Source of the DNA: Azospirillum endophyticum
Lineage (GTDB): Bacteria > Pseudomonadota > Alphaproteobacteria > Azospirillales > Azospirillaceae
Reading direction: 5' to 3'
NCBI RefSeq assembly: GCF_016595245.1
Contig: NZ_JAENHM010000051.1
Span: 79,946 to 143,945, forward strand
DNA: 64,000 nucleotides
This document shows, piece by piece, positions 17,433-27,498 of the stretch (position 1 is the first letter of the stretch; each line of letters starts with the position of its first letter). The translations under genes were made by a program, and so were the position numbers. A model generated the notes under the pieces. It had not been told where the DNA came from. It worked only from the letters and a program-made list of their open reading frames with translations, and did not search any database.

Positions 17433-18594
17433 CGCACAGGCGGTCAAGGAGCCCGGCTCTGCGGTCGGAGCCCGCAACGGCGACGATGCGTCCGGGATGC
17501 GGAGCAGCCGGCCGAGGCGGAGCTGGCTGCGCCGCTTGCTGTTCGCGCTTCTGCCGATCGCCCTCGTGGCGGGTGGCTACGAGTATGTGACCGGCGGGCG
17601 GATCATGGAAACCGAGAACGCCTATGTGCAGGCCGACATGGTCGGCGTCGCCACCGACGTCTCGGGCATCGTCACGGAGATCGCCGTCCACGACAACCAG
17701 ACGGTGAAGGCCGGCGACGTGCTGTTCCGGCTCGACGATCTGCCGTTCCGCCTGTCGCTGGCGCGCGCCGAGGCGCAGATCGGGATCGTTCGCAACGAGT
17801 TGGCGGCGCTCCAGGCCAGCTACCGCGACATGCAGGCGCAGATCGACTCGGCCCAGGCCGACATCGCCTTCTACACCACCGATCTCGATCGGCAGAAGCA
17901 GCTCGCCTCCAGCAACTTCGCCTCGCGCGCCACCTACGACCAATCGCGTCACAACGTCCAGACCGCGCAGCAGAAGCTGGCGTCGCTGACCCAGCAGCTC
18001 GGCGGGATCGCCGCCAACCTCAACGGCGACCCGACCGCTCCGGTGGAGCAACACCCACGCTACCGCGACGCCGTCGCCGCCCGCGACGAGGTCGCCCGTC
18101 AGCTTGCCCACACCGTCGTACGCGCGCCGATGGACGGCGTGGTCGCCAAGGTCAGCTCCCTGCAAGTCGGCCAGTACTTGTCCGACGGCACGGCGGCCTT
18201 CAGCCTCGTCGCCACCGGTCATGCCTGGGTCGAGGCTTCGCCCAAGGAAACCGAACTGACCCATGTCCAGCCCGGACAACCGGTAACGGTGACCGTCGAC
18301 AGCTACCCGGGCGAGGAATGGACCGGCACGGTGGAGAGCATCAGTCCGGCGTCGGGTGCCAGCTTCTCGCTGCTGCCGGCGCAGAATACGTCGGGCAACT
18401 GGGTGAAGGTGGTGCAGCGCATCCCGATGCGGGTCCATCTCGACACCCCGGCCGGCAAGCCGCCGCTGCGCGTCGGCATGAGCGTCACCGTCGAAGTCGA
18501 CACCGGTCACCCGCGCGGCCTGCCGACCTTCGCCGCCGGGCTGTTCGGAACGGCGGAAGCCAAGGGCATGGCCCAGGCCAAGAACCATGAGTAG
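17425..18594 (+). CDS. emrA: EmrA-like membrane-fusion protein of a multidrug efflux pump
   Basis: 389 residues. One N-terminal membrane anchor (about 35-52, LFALLPIALVAGGYEYV), the ENAYVQADMVGVATDVSGIV biotinyl-lipoyl block typical of EmrA/HlyD proteins, a long alpha-helical hairpin (about 110-200) and a beta-barrel half. It connects the inner-membrane pump encoded next to an outer-membrane channel that is not in this window. It overlaps both marR and emrB by 8 bp. Confidence 0.92.
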   Translation: MADAQAVKEPGSAVGARNGDDASGMRSSRPRRSWLRRLLFALLPIALVAGGYEYVTGGRIMETENAYVQADMVGVATDVSGIVTEIAVHDNQTVKAGDVLFRLDDLPFRLSLARAEAQIGIVRNELAALQASYRDMQAQIDSAQADIAFYTTDLDRQKQLASSNFASRATYDQSRHNVQTAQQKLASLTQQLGGIAANLNGDPTAPVEQHPRYRDAVAARDEVARQLAHTVVRAPMDGVVAKVSSLQVGQYLSDGTAAFSLVATGHAWVEASPKETELTHVQPGQPVTVTVDSYPGEEWTGTVESISPASGASFSLLPAQNTSGNWVKVVQRIPMRVHLDTPAGKPPLRVGMSVTVEVDTGHPRGLPTFAAGLFGTAEAKGMAQAKNHE

Positions 18595-20137
18595 CGGTGG
18601 CGTGTCCGCCGGGAGGCAGGCGGCCCCGGTCCCCAACCGGGGGGCCATCACCGCCTGCGTGATCCTGGCGGTGATCATGCAGGCGCTCGACACCACCATC
18701 GCCAACGTGGCGCTGCCCTACATCCAGGGCAGCGTCTCGGCCAGCGCCGACCAGATCAACTGGGTGCTGACCTCCTACATCGTCGCGGCGGCGATCATGA
18801 CCCCGCCGTCCGGATATCTGGCAACCCGTTTCGGTCGCAAGCGCATCCTCAACGTCGCGATCGCCGGCTTCGTGGTCGCTTCGGTGCTCTGCGGCCTGTC
18901 GCAGTCGCTGGTGCAGATCGTGCTGTTCCGGCTGCTCCAGGGCTTCTTCGGTGCGGCGCTGGTGCCCTTGTCGCAGTCGATCCTGCTCGACATCTACACG
19001 CCGGAGGAACGCGGCTCCGCGATGGCGTTGTTCGGCGTCTCGGTGATGGTCGGGCCGGTGTTGGGGCCGGTCATCGGCGGCTGGCTGACCGACCACGTGA
19101 GTTGGCGCTGGGTGTTCTACATCAACGTGCCGATCGGCGCGCTGGCGCTGGGCGGCATCTCGGCCTACGTCACGGAGAGCCGGCGCGACCTCGGCGCCAA
19201 GCTCGACTGGCTGGGCTTTGGACTTCTCAGCGTGGCGATCGGCTCGCTGCAGCTCTTTCTGGACCGTGGCGAGCAGCTCGATTGGTTCTCCTCGGGTGAG
19301 ATCATCGTCGAGGCGCTGATCTGCGCCAGCGCCTTTTACCTGTTCCTGGTCCACACCTTCACCGCCCGCAACGGCTTCGTGAAGCCGGGACTGTTCCTCG
19401 ATCGCAACTTCTCGGTCGGGATGCTCTTCATCTTCATCGTCGGCGTCACTTATCTCGCCTCGCTGGCGCTGATGACGCCTTACCTACAGACGCTGATGGG
19501 CTATCCGGTGGTGACTGCCGGCATCGTCATGGGGCCGCGCGGCCTCGGCACCATGGTCTGCATGTTCCTGGTCGGCAAGCTGATCGGCCGGGTCGACACG
19601 CGCTGGCTGTTGCTGACCGGGCTCGCCATCACCGCCTGGGCGATGTACGACATGACCGGGTGGACGCCCGACGTGTCGCAATGGACGATCATCCAGGTCG
19701 GCTTCATCCAGGGCGCCGGGCTTGGTTTCCTCTTCGTGCCGCTGACGACGGTGACCTTCTCGACATTGGCGCCGGAGAAGCGGGGGGACGGAACCGGTCT
19801 CTACAATCTGTCGCGCAACATCGGCTCGGCGGTCGGCATCTCGATCGTCGCGGCGCTGCTGACGCGCAACGTTCAGATCAACCATGCCGAGATCGCCGTC
19901 CATGTCACCCCTTTCAACCGTCTGTTCGAGGCCCCGGCGGCGGCCGGGCTCAGCCCGCTGACCGCCGGCGGCCGGGCGGCGCTGGAGCAGCTGATCACCC
20001 AGCAGGCGACCATCATCGCTTACATGAATGATTTCAAGCTGCTGATGCTGCTGTCGCTCGCGGTCATGCCGCTGGTGCTGCTGCTGCGCAGGCCGGCCAA
20101 GCCGGCGCAGCTGGATCACAGCGCGGTGATGGAGTGA
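18587..20137 (+). CDS. emrB: EmrB/QacA-type 14-TM multidrug efflux MFS transporter
   Basis: 516 residues. A DHA2-family proton antiporter with about 14 transmembrane helices; motif C-like GPVLGPVIGGWLTD and motif D1-like LDTTIANVALPYIQG are visible, plus RFGRKRILN after helix 2. The N-terminal 16 residues are polar. It works with the EmrA-like adaptor encoded just upstream and is probably induced when the MarR repressor is released. Confidence 0.93.
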   Translation: MSSGGVSAGRQAAPVPNRGAITACVILAVIMQALDTTIANVALPYIQGSVSASADQINWVLTSYIVAAAIMTPPSGYLATRFGRKRILNVAIAGFVVASVLCGLSQSLVQIVLFRLLQGFFGAALVPLSQSILLDIYTPEERGSAMALFGVSVMVGPVLGPVIGGWLTDHVSWRWVFYINVPIGALALGGISAYVTESRRDLGAKLDWLGFGLLSVAIGSLQLFLDRGEQLDWFSSGEIIVEALICASAFYLFLVHTFTARNGFVKPGLFLDRNFSVGMLFIFIVGVTYLASLALMTPYLQTLMGYPVVTAGIVMGPRGLGTMVCMFLVGKLIGRVDTRWLLLTGLAITAWAMYDMTGWTPDVSQWTIIQVGFIQGAGLGFLFVPLTTVTFSTLAPEKRGDGTGLYNLSRNIGSAVGISIVAALLTRNVQINHAEIAVHVTPFNRLFEAPAAAGLSPLTAGGRAALEQLITQQATIIAYMNDFKLLMLLSLAVMPLVLLLRRPAKPAQLDHSAVME

Positions 20138-20180
20138 GACCGGCGCCTCCCTGTCCGGGCAATTCCCCCTGGATCGACCC

Positions 20181-20951
20181 TCAACGCTTGAGATAGATCG
20201 CCAGTTTCAGCCTCGGGTCATCATTGGCCTGGAAGGTCGTGTATTCATAAGGCACGGGTCCATCCACCGGATGGTGCAGCAGCTTGGTGCCGGAAACCGG
20301 GGCACCGATGTCATGGAGCTGCCACCAGGCGCTGAACTCGGAGCATCCGGCGCGGATCCGCTCGACCAAATCACGGAATGCCGCGTCGCCGGCCCAATGA
20401 TCGTGCGCGGCCCGGAAGAGCGACACGATGCGCTTGGCCTCCTTGGTCCAGCCGGTGCCGAACAGGCGCCGCGCCTTCGGATCGGTGAGCATGAAAAGCA
20501 GGATGTTGCGGTCCTTGACCGGTATACGGGCGAAGTCGCCGAAGAGCTCGGCGGCCGCATCGTTCCAGGCCAGGACATCCCAGCGCCGACCCGTCACATA
20601 GGCCGGATGCGGCAGGCTTGCGACCAGACGCCGGAGCGAGGCCGGCGCGACCTCCCGCAGGAAGGGAGGTCGTTTCTCCTTGCCGACCAGCGAGCGCAGA
20701 TGCGCCTGTTCGACCGCATCCAGTTCAAGGGCACGGCTCAGGGCTTCGATGGTCTCGTCCGACGGCGAGACGGCGCGGCCCTGTTCCAGCTTCACATACC
20801 ACTCGACGCTGATGCCGGCACGCTGGGCCACCTCCTCGCGCCGCAGCCCCGGTGTGCGCCGGCGGCGATGGACCGCCAGCGCGCCGCCGTCAAGCTGGAG
20901 CCGCGACCGGCGCGAACGCAGGAAATCGGCAAGCTCCTGGTTGGTCTTCAT
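20181..20951 (-). CDS. XRE-family HTH regulator with MmyB-like ligand domain
   Basis: 256 residues. An N-terminal XRE helix-turn-helix (RTPGLRREEVAQRAGISVEW) is followed by an MmyB-like ligand-binding domain with LPHPAYVTGRRWDVLAWNDA and FRAAHDHWAGD blocks. Family members regulate an adjacent dehydrogenase or SDR gene, which fits the divergent oxidoreductase gene at 21054. The ATG at 20951 has GGAG upstream and is preferred over an ATG at 20990 that would lie within the operator region. Confidence 0.9.
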   Translation of the reverse strand: MKTNQELADFLRSRRSRLQLDGGALAVHRRRRTPGLRREEVAQRAGISVEWYVKLEQGRAVSPSDETIEALSRALELDAVEQAHLRSLVGKEKRPPFLREVAPASLRRLVASLPHPAYVTGRRWDVLAWNDAAAELFGDFARIPVKDRNILLFMLTDPKARRLFGTGWTKEAKRIVSLFRAAHDHWAGDAAFRDLVERIRAGCSEFSAWWQLHDIGAPVSGTKLLHHPVDGPVPYEYTTFQANDDPRLKLAIYLKR

Positions 20952-20966
20952 GCCCGCTCCGAGCGT

Positions 20967-20982
20967 GGTACGCATGAGTACC
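20967..20982. promoter_or_regulatory. Palindrome between XRE regulator and oxidoreductase genes
   Basis: GGTAC-GCATGA-GTACC inverted repeat in the 102-bp divergent intergenic region, followed by a related ATACC half-site at about 20989-20993. Candidate operator for the XRE/MmyB-like regulator. Confidence 0.4.
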
Positions 20983-21053
20983 AGTATCATACCGGCTCTG
21001 TTTAACCTCGTCCCGCCCCTTACTCTCCTTCACCACCAACGAGGAGATCGATC

Positions 21054-22139
21054 GTGAAGGCAGCCATTCTGAGAGAATTCGGATCACCGCTGACGATCGG
21101 GGAGATCGCCGATCCGACGCTCGGCACGGGAGAGGTCATCGTCGATGTCGTGGCCGCGCCGGTGCTGTCCTATGCCGACGAGGTGTTCAGCGGAGCGCGC
21201 AACTATCTTCTTCCGACACCCGTCGTGCCTGGGTGCGGGGCGATCGGACAGGTTCGGGAAGCCGGTCCCGATGCCACGAGATTGAAGATCGGCGACTGGG
21301 TCTTCTGTGATCCGACGGTGCGTTCGCGCGACAATGCCCTGATGCCGGACATCACTCTTCAGGGCTGGAGCGCCCGCGGAGACGGTGGCAAGAAGCTCCA
21401 GCGGTATTTCAGGGATGGTTCCTTTGCCGAACGCATCCGCGTACCGACCGAAAACGCCATTCCCGTCGGCGACCTCGACCCGGCGGAGGCCGGCCGCTGG
21501 TGCGCGATCAACACGCTGATGATCGCCTATGGCGGCTTGCTCGCCATGGATTTCAAGCCCGGCGAAACGCTGCTCGTCAGCGGCGCCACGGGCAATTTCG
21601 GCAGCGCCACGGTTGCGATCGCCCTGGCGATGGGGGCTCGCTCGGTCATCGCACCGGGGAGAAACGAGAAAATCCTGGACGACCTGAGGCGCCGTTTCGG
21701 TGAGCGACTCGTCCCGGTACGGCTCTCCGGCGAGGCGGACCGCGACGGCGAAGCGATGAGGCGGGCCGCCCCTGCCCCCATCGACGCGGTTCTCGACTTC
21801 CTCCCTCCTTCCGTCCCGGCAAGCGTCGCCCGTCTCGCCATCATGACGGTGAGACCTTATGGCCGCGCCGTGCTGATGGGAGGCGTCGGCATGCTGGGCG
21901 GGGAGGATCTTGCGCTGCCATATCCCTGGATCATGCGGAACAACATCTCGATCCTGGGGCAATGGATGTACCGGCCGGACGCCGCTGCGGGCATGGTCGG
22001 GCTTATCCGCGGCGGCCTGCTCGATCTCGATCATTATGCGGTGACCGAATTCCCCCTGGAGCATGCGAACGAGGCCGTCGCGCATGCGGCGGCCAACGCC
22101 GGTCCCTTCAAACTCACGGTCCTGCGGCCGGCGCCGTAG
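21054..22139 (+). CDS. Medium-chain dehydrogenase/reductase, non-zinc type
   Basis: 361 residues. GroES-like N-terminal domain then a Rossmann fold with VSGATGNFGS (175-184). The zinc-ligand GHE motif of classic alcohol dehydrogenases is replaced by VPGCGAIG, and the four-cysteine structural-zinc lobe is missing, so it is probably a quinone-oxidoreductase-like enzyme rather than a Zn alcohol dehydrogenase. Divergently transcribed from the XRE/MmyB-like regulator, its likely controller. Substrate unknown. Confidence 0.88.
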   Translation: MKAAILREFGSPLTIGEIADPTLGTGEVIVDVVAAPVLSYADEVFSGARNYLLPTPVVPGCGAIGQVREAGPDATRLKIGDWVFCDPTVRSRDNALMPDITLQGWSARGDGGKKLQRYFRDGSFAERIRVPTENAIPVGDLDPAEAGRWCAINTLMIAYGGLLAMDFKPGETLLVSGATGNFGSATVAIALAMGARSVIAPGRNEKILDDLRRRFGERLVPVRLSGEADRDGEAMRRAAPAPIDAVLDFLPPSVPASVARLAIMTVRPYGRAVLMGGVGMLGGEDLALPYPWIMRNNISILGQWMYRPDAAAGMVGLIRGGLLDLDHYAVTEFPLEHANEAVAHAAANAGPFKLTVLRPAP

Positions 22140-22194
22140 CGCTGCGTGCTGTTTCAAGGCATTCCGCGGTCGGCGGATGAAGCGCCCGCCACGT

Positions 22195-22968
22195 TCAGCG
22201 CTTCCCGCCCACTCCGAACCCGGAGGCAAGCTCGCGCGTCCTGCCGGCCAGCGCCGAGACGTCGGTGCCGACGGCGACGAACGTCGCGCCCAGTCCGAGA
22301 TAATGCCGTGCCAGGGCCGGATCGCCGGTCAGGGCGCCGGCCGGGCAGCCCGCCGCGGTCAGCCTGACGATGGCATCGTCGACCCGCCGGCAAATCTCCG
22401 GATGTCCGGGATTGCCGAGATGGCCGAAGGAGGCGGCAAGGTCGGCGGCGCCGATGAACACGCCATCGACGCCCGGGGTGGCGGCGATCGCATCGAGATT
22501 GTCCAACCCTTCGCGGCTTTCCACCTGAACCAGGAGGCAGACCTCCCCGTCGGCCTTTCCGGGATAGCCGGAGATGCCGCCCCACCGGGAGGCGCGCGCC
22601 AGCCCGCTGCCGACGCCGCGCCTGCCGTTCGGCGGGTAGCGCGTCGCCGCGACCAGCCCGGCCGCCTGCTCCGCGGTATCGACCATGGGGACCAGCAGGG
22701 TCTGGGCGCCGATGTCCAGCAGCTGCTTGATCAGAACCGGATCACCGACGGGCGGTCGGACCACCGGATGGCTGCGGTAGGGAGCGATCGCCTGGAGTTG
22801 GGCCAGGATGCCGCGCAGGTCGTTGGGAGCATGCTCGCCGTCGATCAGCAGCCAGTCGAAGCCGGCGGTGGCGCAGATCTCCGCGCAGTAGGGTTCGGCC
22901 AGCGCGAGCCACAGTCCGATCTGCGGCCGCGCCGCGCGCAGTGCGGCCTTGAAGCCGTTCTCCATCAT
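22195..22968 (-). CDS. HpaI-family class II aldolase
   Basis: 257 residues. HpcH/HpaI aldolase fold: catalytic base His46 in [10 protein letters not shown], Gln/Arg region [13 protein letters not shown], metal-ligand Glu in [11 protein letters not shown] and Asp in [11 protein letters not shown]. It cleaves 4-hydroxy-2-oxo acids to pyruvate and an aldehyde, the last step of meta-cleavage-type pathways. It is the last gene of the catabolic operon, and its start overlaps the stop of the amidohydrolase by 4 bp. Confidence 0.92.
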   Translation of the reverse strand: MMENGFKAALRAARPQIGLWLALAEPYCAEICATAGFDWLLIDGEHAPNDLRGILAQLQAIAPYRSHPVVRPPVGDPVLIKQLLDIGAQTLLVPMVDTAEQAAGLVAATRYPPNGRRGVGSGLARASRWGGISGYPGKADGEVCLLVQVESREGLDNLDAIAATPGVDGVFIGAADLAASFGHLGNPGHPEICRRVDDAIVRLTAAGCPAGALTGDPALARHYLGLGATFVAVGTDVSALAGRTRELASGFGVGGKR

Positions 22969-23855
22969 TGCCCCCCCTCCCCCGCCGCCGGGAAGCCGAA
23001 CAGCGCGGCGGGATTGTCAACGAAGATGCGCCTGCGCTGCTCCTCGTCCGGGGCGTAGCGGAACAGCAGTTCCATCAGGTCGGCGTCGTTGGGCGGCTGG
23101 CGGGTGGAGACCGGGTGCGGCCAGTCGCTGCCCCAGATGCAGCGGTCGGGCGCCGCCTCGATCAGCGCCCGGGCCAGCGGGACGACGTCGTCCCAGGGCG
23201 GCCCGGCCTTCGACGTCTTCTCGCCCAGCGACAGCATGACCCAGACGGTGCCGGTATCCAGCAGTTCCAGCACCTTGCGCAGGTTGGGATCGTCCAGGCC
23301 GCGCTGCGGATCCGGACGCCCCATATGGTCGATCACCACCGGGACGTCGAGTTTCTCGAAGGGCGCGATGGCGGTCAGGAAATCGTCGGGATGCGGCTGG
23401 ACTTTGACGTACCAGCCCAGCTCCCGCACCTTGCCCAGCGCGCGGTCGATGTCCTGCGGGCTCAGCGTGATGCCGAGGCCGGCGCGGGAAAAGCGTGCCC
23501 CGCGCACCCCGGCGGCGTCCAGGCGGTCGAGATAGGACTCCGGCGCCGTCTTCAGCACCGATGCGTTGGCGCAGCCGCGGTAGTTGGGGCCGGCGGCGGC
23601 GAGGCCGTCGAGGACCACCTGATGGTCGGCGCCGTAGGTCGTCGCCTGGACGATGACGCCGCGCTGCAGCCCGAGCGTCGCGTGCAGCGCCAGGGCGCGC
23701 TCGATGGTGGCGGACGGCATCTCGTAGACGGCGCCCGGCTGGACCGGATAGCGCTCCCGCGGGCCGAAGACGTGGAACTGGCTGTCGCAGGAGAGCGGCG
23801 GCAACGCTACGGACGGGGTGCGCGGATTGGGATCGAACGGAAAATAGTCCGGCAT
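22965..23855 (-). CDS. Amidohydrolase-superfamily lactonase (COG3618, LigI/galactarolactone-isomerase-like)
   Basis: 296 residues. TIM-barrel block [10 protein letters not shown] (23-32), then [17 protein letters not shown] and GSDWPHPV. The first histidine of the usual HxH is a glutamine here (Gln26, His28), as expected for a metal-independent lactonase such as 2-pyrone-4,6-dicarboxylate hydrolase rather than a di-metal amidohydrolase. It may open a lactone intermediate of the pathway encoded around it. RidA lies 30 bp upstream and the aldolase overlaps downstream. Confidence 0.85.
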   Translation of the reverse strand: MPDYFPFDPNPRTPSVALPPLSCDSQFHVFGPRERYPVQPGAVYEMPSATIERALALHATLGLQRGVIVQATTYGADHQVVLDGLAAAGPNYRGCANASVLKTAPESYLDRLDAAGVRGARFSRAGLGITLSPQDIDRALGKVRELGWYVKVQPHPDDFLTAIAPFEKLDVPVVIDHMGRPDPQRGLDDPNLRKVLELLDTGTVWVMLSLGEKTSKAGPPWDDVVPLARALIEAAPDRCIWGSDWPHPVSTRQPPNDADLMELLFRYAPDEEQRRRIFVDNPAALFGFPAAGEGGQ

Positions 23856-23885
23856 GGCGGAGAACCCATGAAGCTGTTGGCGTGG

Positions 23886-24305
23886 TCAGCCGATCACGGC
23901 CATGAAATCGCATTGGACGAGCGACGGCCCGTCGGCGGCCAGGGGCTGGGCATGGCGGGCCGGGCGCGAGGCCGGATCCGGGAACATCCTGATCCACTCC
24001 TCGTTGAGGGCCTCGCGCCGGGAGCGGTCGCGCAGCCAGACCGTCATCTTGATGATGTCGTCGGTGCTGCCGCCGCCGGCCTCGACGATGGCCCGGACAT
24101 GGGCGAACATGTGGGCGCATTGCGCCTCCAGCGTCTCCGCCACAGCGCCGGTGGCCGGATCGACCCCGAGGATGACGCCCGAGACCAGCAGGTTGCCGAT
24201 GCGCGAGGCGTTGGGGATCGGGTTGACGTGCTTGAAGCCGTGGACGATGACGCTGGTCCGGCGGGACATAGCGGGGGATCTGGCGGAGGATTCGGCGGAG
24301 GACAC
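23886..24305 (-). CDS. RidA-family (YjgF/UK114) protein
   Basis: 139 residues. RidA fold with LLVSGVILGVDPATG and CAHMFAHVRAIVEAGGGSTDDIIKMT-type blocks. RidA proteins hydrolyse reactive enamines and imines; some catabolic relatives act as 2-aminomuconate deaminases. The GTG at 24305 is chosen because GAGGAG lies 8 nt upstream; the in-frame ATG at 24269 has no ribosome binding site. A RidA inside a hydratase/aldolase operon suggests a nitrogen-containing intermediate, which is an inference. Confidence 0.85.
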   Translation of the reverse strand: MSSAESSARSPAMSRRTSVIVHGFKHVNPIPNASRIGNLLVSGVILGVDPATGAVAETLEAQCAHMFAHVRAIVEAGGGSTDDIIKMTVWLRDRSRREALNEEWIRMFPDPASRPARHAQPLAADGPSLVQCDFMAVIG

Positions 24306-24317
24306 GGGGCGGGCTCC

Positions 24318-25121
24318 TCAGGAAAAGCGGCAGGAAACGGACCCGTAGGGGCCGTAGTCGGCATGGATGGTGTCGCCGGCGGTCACGTCGATCGGCCGGG
24401 TGAAGGAGCCGGCGAGGACGATCTCGCCGGCGGCCAGCGACTCGCCATGGGCGGCCAGCTTGTCGACGAGCCAAGCGATTCCCATCGCCGGGTTGTTGAG
24501 CACGCCGGCAGCGACGCCGGTCTCCTCGATGCGGCCGTTGCGGAACAGCAGCGCCGCGATCCAGCGCAGGTCGGCCTCCGCCGGCCGGACGGGCCGGCCG
24601 CCCAGCACCAGGGCGGCGTTGGCGGCATTGTCGGAGATGGTGTCGACCACCGTCCGGCCGGCTCCGGTCTCGGGATCGCGGCGGTGCATGCGCGCGTCCA
24701 GAATCTCCAGGGCCGGCGTGACGTAGCGGGTGGCGTCCAGCACGTCGTAGAGCGTGCAGCCCGGCCCGCGCAGCGGCTTGTCGAGGATGAAGGCCAGTTC
24801 GACCTCCACCCGCGGTTCGCGGTAGCGCGAGGCGGCGATCACGTCGCCGTCGTGATGGACCATGTCGTCGAACAGCACGCCGTAATCGGGCTCGTCGATG
24901 CCGACGGCGATCTGCATGGCGCGCGAGGTCAGGCCGATCTTGTGGCCCTTCACCACGCGTCCGGAGGCTATCTTCAGGTCGGCCCAGGCGCGCTGGACGG
25001 CATAGGCGTCCCGCAGGGTCATCTCCGGATGCTCGCGCGTGAACATCCGCAGCGGCGTGCCGGTCCGTTCGGCGTCGTCGAGACGCCGGGCCAGCCCGGC
25101 GATGGTCGTTTCAGGCAGCAT
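24318..25121 (-). CDS. 2-oxo-hept-4-ene-1,7-dioate / 2-keto-4-pentenoate hydratase (HpaH/MhpD family)
   Basis: 267 residues. [31 protein letters not shown] with acidic metal ligands, and LVLGGRPV are the family blocks. It adds water to a dienoate to give a 4-hydroxy-2-oxo acid, the substrate for the HpaI-type aldolase in the same operon. The FAH-family gene ends 3 bp upstream of its start. Confidence 0.92.
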   Translation of the reverse strand: MLPETTIAGLARRLDDAERTGTPLRMFTREHPEMTLRDAYAVQRAWADLKIASGRVVKGHKIGLTSRAMQIAVGIDEPDYGVLFDDMVHHDGDVIAASRYREPRVEVELAFILDKPLRGPGCTLYDVLDATRYVTPALEILDARMHRRDPETGAGRTVVDTISDNAANAALVLGGRPVRPAEADLRWIAALLFRNGRIEETGVAAGVLNNPAMGIAWLVDKLAAHGESLAAGEIVLAGSFTRPIDVTAGDTIHADYGPYGSVSCRFS

Positions 25122-25124
25122 GGG

Positions 25125-26000
25125 TCAGTCCTCGTCGACGACGTCGTTGCGCAAGGTACCGATGGCGGTGCACTCGACCTCCACGCGGTCGCCCGGCACC
25201 AGCCAGCGCGGCGGATCGAAGCGGGCGCCGGCGCCGGTGGGCGTGCCGGTCAGGATCAGGTCGCCCGGCATCAGCGTCGCGAAGCTGGTCAGATAGGCGA
25301 GCAGATCGGCGAACGGGAACATCAGGCGGCCGGTGTCGTCCTGCTGGCGCAGCTCGCCGTTGACCCTGGTGCGGATGTCGAGCGGCCGGTCGAGCGACAG
25401 TTCGTCGGCGGTGACGATCCATGGGCCGATGCTGCCGGAACGGTCGAAGTTCTTGCCCTGGGTGACGTTGAACTTGCCGTGGCGCAGCCAGTCGCGCACC
25501 GTGCCCTCGTTCGCCAGGGTCATGCCGAAGACATGGTCGAGCGCCCGTTCGGCCGTCACATGGCGGGCGGCCTTGCCGATCACCAGCACCAGTTCGCCTT
25601 CGTAGTCGAGCTGTTCGGACTGGCGCGGCCGCACCACCGGCTGGCCGTGGCCGACGAAGGAGGTCGGCGCCCGGACGAACAGGCTGGGATATTTCGGCAG
25701 GTCGGAATTGTCGCGGTACTCGGCGTTGCGGTCGCGGTAGTTGACACCGATGCACCAGATCTTCTGCGGCTCCGGAACCGGCGGCAGGAAGGTCACCTCG
25801 GCCGGATCGTGATCGGCACCGGTCGCGGCGGCGATCGCGCGGCGGGCGGCCTCCAGGGCATCGGCGGCGATCAGGGCGCGCAGGCTCGGGAAGTCAGCGC
25901 CGATCCGGGCCGTCAGGTCGACGATGCCGCGGTCGGTCACGGCGCCGTAGCGGGCCGGGCCGTCCGGAGATCCCGGCGGCAGGAAGCTCAGCAGTTTCAT
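25125..26000 (-). CDS. Fumarylacetoacetate-hydrolase-family protein (HpaG-like isomerase/decarboxylase or hydrolase)
   Basis: 291 residues. FAH fold with IWCIGVNYRDRNAE, LDYEGELVLVIGK (metal-ligand glutamates), GMTLANEGTVRDW, NFDRSGSIGPW and LTGTPTGAG. In meta-cleavage pathways such proteins isomerise or decarboxylate the ring-opened dicarboxylate before the hydratase. Which reaction applies here cannot be told from sequence. Third from the start of the operon, after the flavin reductase and MFS genes. Confidence 0.9.
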   Translation of the reverse strand: MKLLSFLPPGSPDGPARYGAVTDRGIVDLTARIGADFPSLRALIAADALEAARRAIAAATGADHDPAEVTFLPPVPEPQKIWCIGVNYRDRNAEYRDNSDLPKYPSLFVRAPTSFVGHGQPVVRPRQSEQLDYEGELVLVIGKAARHVTAERALDHVFGMTLANEGTVRDWLRHGKFNVTQGKNFDRSGSIGPWIVTADELSLDRPLDIRTRVNGELRQQDDTGRLMFPFADLLAYLTSFATLMPGDLILTGTPTGAGARFDPPRWLVPGDRVEVECTAIGTLRNDVVDED

Positions 26001-26051
26001 GGCGGTTTTTCCATTGTGTGCCTGGGGAGTGCCCGGGGAGTTCCTGGTCGG

Positions 26052-27425
26052 TCAGGCGTGCTGGGACTTGGTCGCGATCCGGTCGCCCCGCCCGCCCGCA
26101 TCCGGGATGCCGCCTGGGGCGCCGGCCAAATCCGCGTCCGCGGCATCGGCGTCCAGTGAACGGCCGCGGGTTTCCGGCAGGATCAGCGAGGCGATCAGGA
26201 ACAGGACGGCGGCCGGCAGAGCGATCAGCATGCCGTCGGCCAGTTGTCCGCCCAGGGCCGAGGCCGCGACCGGGACGAACACCGGGGCGAGGCTGCCGGC
26301 GGCGCGGCCGGCCATGTAGATGGTCGAGACCGCGGTGGCGCGCACGTTGATGGGATAGAGTTCCGACAGCCAGGCGCCGACCACGCCCAGGGCCGAGTTG
26401 CCGACGGCGAACAGGACGGCGATCCACAGCAGCGGCCAGGACAGCAGCGAGCCGGCATAGTGCGTGCCGTTGGCGGCATAGAGGAGTCCCAGGCTGCCGA
26501 GCCATGCCAGGCAGGGAACCACCGCGCCGAAGCGGCGGCCGAAGCGGTCGTTGCACCAGCCCATCACGATGTAGCTGACGCCGCCCACCACCGACGCGAC
26601 GACCATGGTGACCTGCACCGCTTCCGGCGGCGTCGCCAGCACCTTCAGCATCAGAGTCGGCATGAAGACGATGATGCTGTAATAGCAGAACATGTAACCG
26701 ATCAGCCAAACCAGCGAGACGGTGGTGACCCAGGCCAGACGGCCGCGGAAGAGGGTCGCCAGCGGGTTGGCCGTCCGCACCGCGGCGGGGACCTCGCCGC
26801 TCCTGCGCTTGCGGTCGAACTCGATCCAGGCCTTTGATTCCGGCATCCAGAAGCGGATGAAGATCATCAGGATCAGCGGCGCGCCCCCCGTCAGCAGACC
26901 GACGCGCCATCCCATGTCCTGCCCGAACCTGGCGATCGCCCAGATGCCGACGATCGACGCGCAGGAGGAGGCGACCACCGCCGATCCCTGGATCAGGGCA
27001 CTGCCCAGGCCGCGGCGGCGCGGGTTCCAGGTCTCGTTGAACAGCACCATGCCGGCGCCCCACTCGCCACCGAGACCAATCCCGACGATGAAGCGCAAGA
27101 TGGCCAGCGACCAGTAGTCCCAGGCGAAGGCCGAAGCGACGGAACCGACGGCGAAGAGACCGAGCGTGAATTGCAGGGACGCCTTGCGGCCCATGCGATC
27201 GCCCAGCCATCCGAAAAGCGCCCCGCCGACGACCGATCCGAACAGGGTGCAACTGGTGATGCTGGCGACCTCGGTCAGCGAGATGGAGAGGGAGTGCTGA
27301 ATCGACGGCATCAGGTAGGGCATGATGAGCACGTCGTACAGGTCCAGCGCGAAGCCGAGCATGCACGAGACGATGATGGCCGTGCGCTGGAAGGAGGTGT
27401 AGGTGTTCGCGGATGACTCCGGCAT
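26052..27425 (-). CDS. MFS transporter for an organic or aromatic acid
   Basis: 457 residues with about 12 transmembrane helices. The loop 2-3 signature GWLGDRMGRKASL, and after helix 4 GIGLGGEWGAGMVLFNE, are typical of sugar/metabolite:H+ symporters that import aromatic or dicarboxylic acids. A central cytoplasmic loop has RKRRSGEVPAAV. The C-terminus is polar with DADAADADLA. The ATG at 27425 is chosen because MPESSANTY leads straight into helix 1. It probably imports the operon's substrate. Confidence 0.9.
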   Translation of the reverse strand: MPESSANTYTSFQRTAIIVSCMLGFALDLYDVLIMPYLMPSIQHSLSISLTEVASITSCTLFGSVVGGALFGWLGDRMGRKASLQFTLGLFAVGSVASAFAWDYWSLAILRFIVGIGLGGEWGAGMVLFNETWNPRRRGLGSALIQGSAVVASSCASIVGIWAIARFGQDMGWRVGLLTGGAPLILMIFIRFWMPESKAWIEFDRKRRSGEVPAAVRTANPLATLFRGRLAWVTTVSLVWLIGYMFCYYSIIVFMPTLMLKVLATPPEAVQVTMVVASVVGGVSYIVMGWCNDRFGRRFGAVVPCLAWLGSLGLLYAANGTHYAGSLLSWPLLWIAVLFAVGNSALGVVGAWLSELYPINVRATAVSTIYMAGRAAGSLAPVFVPVAASALGGQLADGMLIALPAAVLFLIASLILPETRGRSLDADAADADLAGAPGGIPDAGGRGDRIATKSQHA

Positions 27426-27498
27426 AAGGGCATTTCTCCCGATTGCAGCGTGTTGTTCTTGATTCGCTGCGGATTTGTCCGGACCTCGTTGCCCGGGT

